From contig NZ_RQXW01000009.1 in the NCBI RefSeq assembly GCF_003957515.1, forward strand, positions 62,001 through 126,000: a stretch of 64,000 bases of DNA. Reading direction: 5' to 3'. This document shows, one piece after another, positions 37,544 through 45,288 of this stretch (the stretch's first letter is position 1; each line of letters begins with the position of its first letter). A program made the position numbers and the translations under genes. The notes beneath the pieces were generated by a model that did no database searches, had not been told where the DNA came from, and saw nothing but the letters and a program-made list of their open reading frames with translations. The stretch is from Amphritea opalescens. GTDB taxonomy: Bacteria > Pseudomonadota > Gammaproteobacteria > Pseudomonadales > Balneatricaceae.

Positions 37544-38434
37544 TTGGACAATGCTAGAGGCAGTATTTTTATGGTGATAGCCATGGCTGCATTCGCTGTT
37601 GAGGATATGTTTGTGAAAGCCGCCGCTAACACGATCGCCATCGGTTTAATTTTAATGCTGTTTGGGCTGGGGGGCATGTTGATTTTTATCTTTCTAACAT
37701 GGCGCAGAGGCGAGTCGGTTTTCCATCCGGCGATTCTGTCCCGGCCGGTATTGCTACGGGCGATATGCGAAGTGGTTGGGCGTATGAGCTTTGCCCTCGC
37801 GATCACCCTGACAGCCTTATCGAATGCTTCGGCGATTCTTCAGGCCACCCCATTGATCACCATGCTAGGTGCGGCGCTATTCTTTAGCGAACGAGTGGGT
37901 TTAAAGCGTTGGTTGGCGGTGATGGTTGGCTTCGGGGGTGTGTTAATGATTGTTCGCCCCGGTTTAGAAGGTTTTGAAGCGGCTTCATTGTTTGCCGTCG
38001 TGTCGACCCTTGGTTTTGCGGGGCGGGACCTTGCCACTCGAGCGGCACCCTTGGCACTGTCGAATATGCAGTTAGGGGTCTATGGTTTTTTTGTCCTGAT
38101 ACCTACTGGGTTAGCGCTACTGCTGTATAGCGGTGACGCCTTATATGTTGAGCCTGTGGCGTTAGCGCAGGTTGCTGGGGCTATCATTTTTGGTGTTCTG
38201 GCCTATAACGCACTTACCATTGCGATGCGTACGGGGGATGTGTCGGTGGTGTCTCCGTTTCGCTATACCCGCTTGCTGTTTGCATTGCTCTTGGGGATTT
38301 TTGTATTTGGCGAGAGTCCCGATGCGATCACACTGCTAGGCAGTTTGCTGATCGTCTTGAGCGGTGGTTATACCTTGATACATAGCCGGCGAATCGCGGT
38401 GGCCAAATTGAATAAGCTATCCGCTAAGGTGTAA
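37544..38434 (+). CDS. DMT superfamily (EamA) transporter
   Basis: A 296-residue inner-membrane protein with ten predicted helices in two EamA repeats; typical patterns are EVVGRMSFALAITLTALSNA and LGAALFFSERVGLKRWLAVM, and in the second repeat VSVVSPFRYTRLLFALLLGI. The start is a TTG at 37544 with a strong AAGGAGAA site 7 bp upstream; the related fragment at 36328 also starts with TTG. Substrate unknown; the family exports amino acids, nucleobases and other metabolites. Confidence 0.88.
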   Translation: MDNARGSIFMVIAMAAFAVEDMFVKAAANTIAIGLILMLFGLGGMLIFIFLTWRRGESVFHPAILSRPVLLRAICEVVGRMSFALAITLTALSNASAILQATPLITMLGAALFFSERVGLKRWLAVMVGFGGVLMIVRPGLEGFEAASLFAVVSTLGFAGRDLATRAAPLALSNMQLGVYGFFVLIPTGLALLLYSGDALYVEPVALAQVAGAIIFGVLAYNALTIAMRTGDVSVVSPFRYTRLLFALLLGIFVFGESPDAITLLGSLLIVLSGGYTLIHSRRIAVAKLNKLSAKV

Positions 38435-38561
38435 GCCATAGCGGGGTCTAGCATCGGGGTTGTTAACCGAGGAGCGGCTCGACCCCTATAGCCCTATAGC
38501 CCGATAGCTTGATTGTTAATAATATCGAGGCATCGGGTTTGGTCGTATGGTAACCGCGCTT

Positions 38562-39428
38562 TTATTCCTGCAGGAACTGATTCTGAGTACGAAAGTTATG
38601 CGCTTCGTAGGTGCCGAGATTGCGCATCTCTTTGGTAAAGAAAGCGAGCTCCTGAAGTGCGTACTGCATCATGCGATCATCGGGATGGCCTTCAACATCC
38701 AGATGAAAACTGGCGCCTTTGGTTAGCCCATTACGGATATAACTTTCTAGTTTCACCATATTGATACCGTTGGTGGCAAAACCGCCCAGCGCTTTATAGA
38801 GCGCAGCGGGAATATTGCGCACGGTAAACATCAATGAGGTGATATAGGCGGTGTCTGCTTTGCGTTCAGGGATGCCCTGTTCGCGAGACAGAATCAGAAA
38901 GCGGGTGGTGTTGCCGGTAATGTCTTGAAAGTTGTCTTGCAGGATATCTAGGTGATAAAGCTCAGCGGCTAAGCTTGATGCGATCGCGGCATGGCTTGGG
39001 TCTGGGTTTTGCGCCAGTTCGAAGGCCGAACCTGCAGTATCGAAGCCGGCAATCGGCTCTATGTTCAGTTGTTTGATATGGCCATCACATTGGGCAAGCG
39101 CCTGGGGGTGTGATGAAACGGTTTTGAGTTGTTCGATTGAACCGCCTTTGACGCCTAGCAAACAGTGATTCACGGGTTCGAAATGTTCACCGATGATATG
39201 TAACTGGCTTTTGGGCATGAGGCGATAGATCTCTTCCACCCGGCCTGCGGTTGAGTTTTCCAGCGGAATCATCGCAAGTTTTGACTTGCCCTGATCGACC
39301 ATGAGCATCGCTTCCACAAAGGTTTCACAGGCAAACGCCTCCATTTCAGGGAAAACTCGGCGACAGGAAAGGTGTGAATAGGCGCCTTCGACGCCCTGAA
39401 ACGCGATGATGTTGGGTGTAGCTGACAT
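38562..39428 (-). CDS. pheA: Prephenate dehydratase (monofunctional, with ACT domain)
   Basis: A 288-residue enzyme that decarboxylates and dehydrates prephenate to phenylpyruvate for phenylalanine synthesis. The catalytic TTR triplet is in ITGNTTRFLIL, the start FQGVEGAYSH is typical, and an ACT domain follows after residue ~190. No chorismate mutase domain is fused. The ACT region reads LESYIRNG where most family members have ESRP, so phenylalanine feedback may differ. No aromatic pathway genes are adjacent. Divergent from trmH. Confidence 0.9.
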   Translation of the reverse strand: MSATPNIIAFQGVEGAYSHLSCRRVFPEMEAFACETFVEAMLMVDQGKSKLAMIPLENSTAGRVEEIYRLMPKSQLHIIGEHFEPVNHCLLGVKGGSIEQLKTVSSHPQALAQCDGHIKQLNIEPIAGFDTAGSAFELAQNPDPSHAAIASSLAAELYHLDILQDNFQDITGNTTRFLILSREQGIPERKADTAYITSLMFTVRNIPAALYKALGGFATNGINMVKLESYIRNGLTKGASFHLDVEGHPDDRMMQYALQELAFFTKEMRNLGTYEAHNFRTQNQFLQE

Positions 39429-39569
39429 GGGGAATCCGGTCGATGAAAATAATAAGACACTAATTATGTCATAGATTTTAATATTTGCAGTGAGCGGGCG
39501 TGATTTTTTCAGTAATATGGCCGCAACTTATTGACCCGCTTAATTTTGCCAGCTTAATGTGAGAAGCCG

Positions 39570-40268
39570 ATGACACCGGAACGCACCGCTAAACTTATTC
39601 AGACGCTCAACCGCCGACAGCCTGATCTGACCCTGATCACGGATCAGGTTCATAAGCCGCGTAATATTGCGGCATTGATTCGCACCTGTGATGCGGTGGG
39701 TATCTCTCGGATACACACGGTGAGCCCGAAAGTGGGATATGAGTTTACCGGTACTACCCGCGGTAGTGATCGTTGGGTTGCCAGTGAAAACCATAACAGT
39801 GTTGATGAAGCGGTTGGGGTTGCTAAAGCGCAGGGCATGAAAGTCTACGCGGCGCACTTTTCGGATCGAGCGATTGATTATCGCGATGTGGATTTCACCA
39901 TTCCCTGCGCACTGTTGATGGGGGCCGAAAAAGATGGCGTGAGTGATGCTGGTGCGGCGTTGGCGGATGAACATATTTTGATTCCGATGATGGGGATGGT
40001 CGGCTCGCTGAATGTCTCGACCGCGGCGGGCATTATTCTCGTAGAGGCGCAGAACCAACGTCTGAAGGCGGGGTTGTATGAGCAGTCTAGGCTTGACCCT
40101 CAGGAATATACCGATACTCTGTTTGAGTGGAGCTTTCCTGAGCTAGCGGATTTTTGCCATAAAAAAGGCTTGGACTATCCGCCGTTGGATGAGCTGTTAG
40201 CATTGCAGGATGCGCCGGCCTGGTATCAGGCGGTCCGTGAGGGGCTAGCGGCGAAACGACAATGGTAG
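39570..40268 (+). CDS. trmH: tRNA (guanosine-18-2'-O)-methyltransferase TrmH
   Basis: A 232-residue SPOUT methyltransferase that methylates the ribose of G18 in tRNA. Conserved motifs: NIAALIRTCDAVG near residue 31, MGAEKDGVSD near 113 and the knot motif IPMMGMVGSLNVSTAAGIIL near 133. The C-terminal extension (PEEYTD-like, LDPQEYTDTLFEWSFPELAD) is typical for TrmH. It lies about 105 bp upstream of the sensor kinase gene. Confidence 0.95.
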   Translation: MTPERTAKLIQTLNRRQPDLTLITDQVHKPRNIAALIRTCDAVGISRIHTVSPKVGYEFTGTTRGSDRWVASENHNSVDEAVGVAKAQGMKVYAAHFSDRAIDYRDVDFTIPCALLMGAEKDGVSDAGAALADEHILIPMMGMVGSLNVSTAAGIILVEAQNQRLKAGLYEQSRLDPQEYTDTLFEWSFPELADFCHKKGLDYPPLDELLALQDAPAWYQAVREGLAAKRQW

Positions 40269-40373
40269 TGCGTATTAATAACCCAGAGTCTATCCGCAGA
40301 GGCTTTTTGGCCTCGGGATTGTCTACTTGCTGCGTTTGACATGATCCCCTACGCCTATAATCGGAGAGAGTGA

Positions 40374-42446
40374 GTGCAGTTTCCGCGTTTTGTCCCGCTT
40401 GTCTTGCTGATGCTGTTGCTATCTGTAGTAGGCACGACACTGGTGACACAGTTTGTGCGTAACTGGGCGTTGAATGACTTACAGGAGCGTGGCGAGAGTC
40501 AGCTGTTAGATATCATCAGCCAAACCCGTTCGGAATTGGCGGAATATCAATACTTGCCCTTTCTGGTGTCCCAGAGCCGGGAGGTGGCTGAGCTGTTACA
40601 AGCCCCTTCGTCCGATCAAGCCGCGCGGGTGAGCCGTTATCTTGAGCAAACAAACTTAGTGGCCGGTACAACGGCGCTGTTTGTTTTGGATGAGGAGGGG
40701 CGTCCCCAGGCGTTTAGTCACTGGCGAGCGCAGCAGAATTTCTATTCGGTGAGTCATCAGCAGCAGGCTTATTTTCTTCAAGCATTAGAAGGGTTACAGG
40801 GTTTGCATGTGTTGCTGCCCACGGCTCAAAACGATGGGGCGGTGTACCTTTCGGCCCCCGTTTATGTTGAACGAGAGCTGCTAGGCGTAGCGACGGTTCG
40901 GATCGACCTTGAATTGCTACAGGCGGGCTTGGAGCAGGCGAGTCAGTATCTGTTTAGTCAAAACAATCATATTCTTATGGCGAGTCACTCGTTTCAGTCG
41001 AGCAAACAGTTGAATGAGCTGTTTGTTAAACAGCAAACGTCGCGACTTTACGATGGTTCTGATATTACGCTGGTTGAGTTAGCGACCGGAAATAAAGGCA
41101 TCCTACAAACCGTCACCTTGGATGATTTAGGTTGGCAGGTATCGGTCTTCAATGATTTGAGTGAAGTGACGCGGATTCAGCGTAACGCGAGCCTGTTTAC
41201 CATCGCTTTCTGTGTTGTTATCTCGTTATTGGTTTTTCTCTTGCGAGAACGACAACTTAAACATATCTCCCGGCGGGAAACTCAACAGGCATTGGAGCGC
41301 AGTGAGGCGCGTCAGCGGGATATTATTAATAACGCCCATGTGGGGATGATTACCCTGAACAGTCAGGGGCAGGTTCTGTTTATTAATCCGATGGCGATGC
41401 AGCAGTTTGGCGTGTCTATGCCGCGCATACTCGGTACCTATATCGGTGAACTGATCGAGCCGGAAGTCTTTCAAGGGGTGATGAAGCGGGTGCTGGGCCG
41501 TTTAGGTACCCGTGGGTTTGCTCAGGTGACGGCGATGGAGACGGTGGGCAAGCGTTCCGATGGTAATATTTTCCCCATGTTATTCTCGATTAAACAGATG
41601 AAGCGGGAATCAACCGAACACTATCTCGTGACCGTGATCGATATTACCCAGCGGAAACGACTCGAACGGGCCTTGCGCAAGGCCAATGATGAGCTTGAAC
41701 ATCAGGTGCAGCAGCGTACACAAGCACTCAGAGAAGCGCAGGATGAGTTGGTGCAGGCGGAAAAAATGGCAGCCTTGGGGCGTATGTCATCCGCGGTGGT
41801 ACATGAGCTAAATCAACCCCTCACGGCGTTGAGAACCTATATTGCTATCTGTCGGAAACTGATTGAGCGACAGGAGACAGAGCAGCTTGATAGCAATCTT
41901 CAGTTGATCAATGATCTGATCAGTCGTATGACGGTGCTCACGCGGCAACTGAAAACCTTTGCATATCAAAAACCGCAGCACCTCTCGCCGGTCGATCCGG
42001 TGTTAGCGCTCGATCAGGTGGTTAACCTATTTCGCGGACGGATGGCGCGGGAGCATATTGAGCTGCTATATCCGAGTACTGATCTACAGGTGCAGGTGAG
42101 TGGAGATAGTGCCCGGCTAGAGCAGATCTTCGTCAACCTTATCAGCAATGCCTGTGATGCACTGCAGGACGTCAGTGGAGCACAGTTGTCGATCGGTCTA
42201 CACAGTGACGGCACCACCGTGAGTATTGAAGTGGCGGATAATGGCGCGGGGATTAAAGAAGCCGATCATTCACAGCTGTTTGAACCCTTTTTTACGACTA
42301 AACCGATTGGTGAAGGTTTGGGGTTGGGGTTATCGATTATACGCTCGATCATCCGTGATCTGCAGGGTGATATCCGCGTGAGTAGCGAGCCGGGGCGTAC
42401 CTGTTTTACGGTGACCCTGCCATTAATTAGTGACGCTGAGGAGTGA
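40374..42446 (+). CDS. DctB-like sensor histidine kinase with periplasmic Cache and cytoplasmic PAS domains
   Basis: A 690-residue kinase. Membrane segments near residues 8-26 and 275-290 enclose a double-Cache periplasmic sensor as in C4-dicarboxylate sensor DctB. A PAS domain (about 310-430) follows, then a coiled coil, SAVVHELNQPLTALRTYIAI with the phosphoacceptor His, N box FVNLISNACDAL, G1 DNGAGIKEAD and GEGLGLGLSIIRSI. The start is a GTG at 40374 preceded by CGGAGAGA. The stop is 2 bp before the regulator's ATG. The pair probably senses the substrate of the adjacent TAXI-TRAP transporter. Confidence 0.93.
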   Translation: MQFPRFVPLVLLMLLLSVVGTTLVTQFVRNWALNDLQERGESQLLDIISQTRSELAEYQYLPFLVSQSREVAELLQAPSSDQAARVSRYLEQTNLVAGTTALFVLDEEGRPQAFSHWRAQQNFYSVSHQQQAYFLQALEGLQGLHVLLPTAQNDGAVYLSAPVYVERELLGVATVRIDLELLQAGLEQASQYLFSQNNHILMASHSFQSSKQLNELFVKQQTSRLYDGSDITLVELATGNKGILQTVTLDDLGWQVSVFNDLSEVTRIQRNASLFTIAFCVVISLLVFLLRERQLKHISRRETQQALERSEARQRDIINNAHVGMITLNSQGQVLFINPMAMQQFGVSMPRILGTYIGELIEPEVFQGVMKRVLGRLGTRGFAQVTAMETVGKRSDGNIFPMLFSIKQMKRESTEHYLVTVIDITQRKRLERALRKANDELEHQVQQRTQALREAQDELVQAEKMAALGRMSSAVVHELNQPLTALRTYIAICRKLIERQETEQLDSNLQLINDLISRMTVLTRQLKTFAYQKPQHLSPVDPVLALDQVVNLFRGRMAREHIELLYPSTDLQVQVSGDSARLEQIFVNLISNACDALQDVSGAQLSIGLHSDGTTVSIEVADNGAGIKEADHSQLFEPFFTTKPIGEGLGLGLSIIRSIIRDLQGDIRVSSEPGRTCFTVTLPLISDAEE

Positions 42447-42448
42447 TA

Positions 42449-43822
42449 ATGAAGAGTGGTCAGGTTTTGCTGGTGGATGATGATCCGCTAATCCGTCAAT
42501 CAACATCTCAATGGTTAGAAATGGCGGGCTTTGATGTGATTGCCTGTGACCGAGCCTCCGATGCACTAACCCATCTGGATGAGCATTTTCCGGGTGTGGT
42601 GGTCAGTGATGTGAAGATGCCGGAGATGGATGGTCTGGCGTTTATGCAGCAGGCTCGTTCGATTATTCCCGAATTGCCGGTGATTCTGATCACCGGCCAT
42701 GGGGATGTGGATATGGCGATCGGCGCGATGCGTGATGGCGCCTATGATTTTATCGAAAAGCCCTTTGTCCCTGAACGTTTAGTCGAAACCATTAATCGCG
42801 CCTGTGAAAAACGCTTGCTGGTGCTGGAAAATCTGCGCCTACAGCAGGACATCGCATCCCGTAGTGGTATCGACGGTAAGATTATTGGTATCTCACCCTC
42901 TATTCAGAAGCTTCGCCGGGATATTCTCAAATATGCGGCACTGAATACCAATGTCATTATCTATGGTGAAACCGGCAGTGGTAAAGAGTTGGTAGCCCAG
43001 TGTCTGCATGAGTTTAGTCTGCGCAGTGAGCGTAACTTTGTACCGATCAACTGCGGCGCTATTCCTGAAAATTTGATCGAGACTGAACTGTTCGGCCATG
43101 AAGCGGGGGCCTTTACCGGTGCTGCGAAAAAACGTACCGGTAAGTTTCAACACGCGGATGGTGGCACACTGCTGTTGGATGAGATCGAGAGTATGCCGGC
43201 CAATTTACAGGTGAAAATCCTGCGCAGCATTCAAGAGGGGATGATTGAACCGTTAGGATCAAACAAGCAGGTGCCGGTGGATCTACGGATTATCGCGGCG
43301 TCTAAAGCCGATCTATCGGTGGAAGAGAATTTCCGTCAGGATCTCTATTATCGCCTGAATGTCTCCTGTCTCTATCTTTCGCCGCTACGTGAGCGTACCG
43401 AAGATATTCCGCTGTTATTTGAATACTATGCCCGTCAAGCGGCGACCCAGCACGGTCGTGAATTACGAGCGATTACCCGACAGGATCTAACTAATCTGCA
43501 ACAGTATCCTTGGCCGGGTAATGTTAGGGAGCTGAAGAATATCGCCGTGCGTTATGCGATCGATGACACTCTACCGGTGGCGGATCTGATCTATCCGGAA
43601 ACGGCGATCGAACCCATGGGCGGTGAGCGGGACAGCGGGTTACCACTGGCAGCACAGGTCGCTAATTTTGAATATAAAGTGATCTGTGATGCGTTACGCC
43701 AGCATAACGGCAATATTAAGGCGGTGATGGAAGTGCTAGATCTGCCAAGACGGACACTGAATCAAAAAATGGTTAAGTATCAAATCGACCGCGCTCAGTT
43801 TATTGACGATAGTAAAGCATAA
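42449..43822 (+). CDS. DctD-like sigma-54 response regulator
   Basis: A 457-residue activator: receiver domain (LLVDDDPLIR near residue 6, phospho-Asp in VVSDVKMPEM near 54), AAA+ domain with Walker A GETGSGKELV, GAFTGA loop and Walker B LLLDEIESM, and a C-terminal Fis-type helix-turn-helix (HNGNIKAVMEVLDLPRRTLN). The ATG at 42449 has GAGGAG upstream and the gene is coupled to the kinase. Three palindromes, an IHF site and a sigma-54 promoter lie directly downstream before the TAXI gene, so this protein very likely activates the transporter. Confidence 0.95.
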   Translation: MKSGQVLLVDDDPLIRQSTSQWLEMAGFDVIACDRASDALTHLDEHFPGVVVSDVKMPEMDGLAFMQQARSIIPELPVILITGHGDVDMAIGAMRDGAYDFIEKPFVPERLVETINRACEKRLLVLENLRLQQDIASRSGIDGKIIGISPSIQKLRRDILKYAALNTNVIIYGETGSGKELVAQCLHEFSLRSERNFVPINCGAIPENLIETELFGHEAGAFTGAAKKRTGKFQHADGGTLLLDEIESMPANLQVKILRSIQEGMIEPLGSNKQVPVDLRIIAASKADLSVEENFRQDLYYRLNVSCLYLSPLRERTEDIPLLFEYYARQAATQHGRELRAITRQDLTNLQQYPWPGNVRELKNIAVRYAIDDTLPVADLIYPETAIEPMGGERDSGLPLAAQVANFEYKVICDALRQHNGNIKAVMEVLDLPRRTLNQKMVKYQIDRAQFIDDSKA

Positions 43823-43860
43823 GCTCGCTGTGGCGACCTTGTCGCCCCTATTTCTCTATC

Positions 43861-44028
43861 ATAAGCAAAAAATTGCTTATTGATCCTCCATTCCCCCAAA
43901 ACTGTGCTTAACTTCAGTGTGAAGCAGAGGTTAAGTCGTGGATTTTGTCGCACAAGCGTCCAATATTTCCCGTTATAAGCAAAAAGTTGCTTATGCTTTG
44001 CTGTCGCTATAGGCAATAGTTTGCTTAT
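43861..44028. promoter_or_regulatory. Three copies of a 20-bp palindrome, enhancer for the TRAP operon
   Basis: Copies at 43861-43880, 43975-43994 and 44009-44028 share ATAAGCAA-N4-TTGCTTAT; the first two are perfect palindromes, the third has ATAGGCAA on its left arm. The two nearest copies are 34 bp apart, about three helical turns. They lie about 75-240 bp upstream of the -24/-12 promoter, the usual place for dimer sites of a DctD-type activator. Confidence 0.85.
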
Positions 44029-44071
44029 CCGGTCTCTTTTTAAAATCACCTATTGATAAAGAAGTTTTATT

Positions 44072-44084
44072 TATCAATGAGTTA
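44072..44084 (+). promoter_or_regulatory. IHF binding site
   Basis: TATCAATGAGTTA is an exact match to the IHF consensus WATCAA-N4-TTR, in AT-rich DNA between the palindromes and the sigma-54 promoter. IHF bending at this position is standard for sigma-54 promoters. Confidence 0.75.
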
Positions 44085-44100
44085 AATATTTTATCTTTGA

Positions 44101-44118
44101 TTGGCATTGGTATTGCTT
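44101..44118 (+). promoter_or_regulatory. Sigma-54 (-24/-12) promoter of the TAXI-TRAP operon
   Basis: TTGGCATTGGTATTGCTT has GG (44103-44104) and GC (44115-44116) 10 bp apart, TGGCA at -24 and TTGCT at -12. Transcription is expected to start near 44128, about 43 nt before the TAXI start codon. Confidence 0.88.
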
Positions 44119-44170
44119 ATAAAGAAGCACACTAACAATAAATTCTAAATCCCGAGTGAAGGAATCCAAC

Positions 44171-45199
44171 ATGCAAAGCAGTAAACGAACTCTGATTAAA
44201 GGTATTGGCCTTGCTGTTACATTGAGTGCCGCTCTGGGCGGTACTACGATGGTACAGGCCGCAGAAAACCGCTCTTATATTCTAGCGACGGCCTCTACCG
44301 GTGGTACTTATTACCCGGTCGGTGTGGCTTTGGCGACACTGACTAAAGTAAAACTCGAACCTAAACATAAAGTATCGCTGTCGGCGATTAACTCTGCAGG
44401 TTCCGGTGAAAACATTAAGTTGCTGAGCGAAAATGAAGCTCAGTTCGCTATCCTACAAGGCCTCTATGGTGCTTGGGCTTGGAATGGTGAAGGCGCGTTT
44501 GCACAAAGCGGTCCGAAGAAACACCTCCGTTCTGTTTCTATGTTGTGGCAGAACGTTGAGCAGTTTGCGATTAAAACCGATCTGACGAAAACCGGTACTG
44601 TCGATGACTTAGCGGGACTGGATGGCAAGAAGTTCTCAATCGGTAAGAAAAACTCAGGTACTGAAGGTTCAGGTCTACAAATTCTGGGTGGCCTAGGTGT
44701 TAAGGCTGACAGCTTAGATATGGCTTACATGGGCTATGGTCCTAGTGCGGATGCACTGCAAAACGGCACCATCGTGGGTATGAACATTCCATCAGGCGTA
44801 CCGACTTCGGCGATCACCCGTGCTTATGCATCTCTGGGTAGCGATATGACCGTGCTGAACTTTACCGATGAGCAGATTAAAAAAGCGAACGGTAATTATC
44901 AGCTGTGGACCCGTTTTGTGATTCCAGCCAATACCTATCCGGGTCAGGTTAAAGATATCAACACCATGGCACAGCCTAACTTCTTGGCCGTACGTGATGA
45001 TATTTCAGAAGAAGATGTTTATCTGCTAACCAAAGCGGTTTATGAAAACCTGTCATTCTTGAATGGTATTCACAAGGCCACTAAAGCGATGTCACTTGAA
45101 AAAGCGATTGCCGGTTTACCTCTGCCGTTGCACCCAGGTGCTGCTCGTTACTACAAAGAAGTGGGTCTGACGATTCCTGCACATCTTATCGCTGAGTAA
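44171..45199 (+). CDS. TAXI family TRAP transporter solute-binding protein
   Basis: A 342-residue periplasmic protein. The signal peptide (KRTLIKGIGLAVTLSAALGG, cleavage near VQA-AE) is followed by the TAXI start ILATASTGGTYYPVGVALAT. Further family patterns: KFSIGKKNSGTEGSG and YMGYGPSADALQNGTI. The ATG at 44171 with GAAGGA upstream is chosen over an in-frame GTG at 44156. It delivers an organic anion to the fused permease encoded next. TAXI substrates include glutamate and other dicarboxylates; the actual ligand is not evident. Confidence 0.93.
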   Translation: MQSSKRTLIKGIGLAVTLSAALGGTTMVQAAENRSYILATASTGGTYYPVGVALATLTKVKLEPKHKVSLSAINSAGSGENIKLLSENEAQFAILQGLYGAWAWNGEGAFAQSGPKKHLRSVSMLWQNVEQFAIKTDLTKTGTVDDLAGLDGKKFSIGKKNSGTEGSGLQILGGLGVKADSLDMAYMGYGPSADALQNGTIVGMNIPSGVPTSAITRAYASLGSDMTVLNFTDEQIKKANGNYQLWTRFVIPANTYPGQVKDINTMAQPNFLAVRDDISEEDVYLLTKAVYENLSFLNGIHKATKAMSLEKAIAGLPLPLHPGAARYYKEVGLTIPAHLIAE

Positions 45200-45288
45200 T
45201 CAGTGTCGCTGATCTCTTCAGCGAACTTGTCGGGGTCTGTGAATGACCCCGGCTTACGTTCTATGTTCACCGTCAACGGAATATCGTT

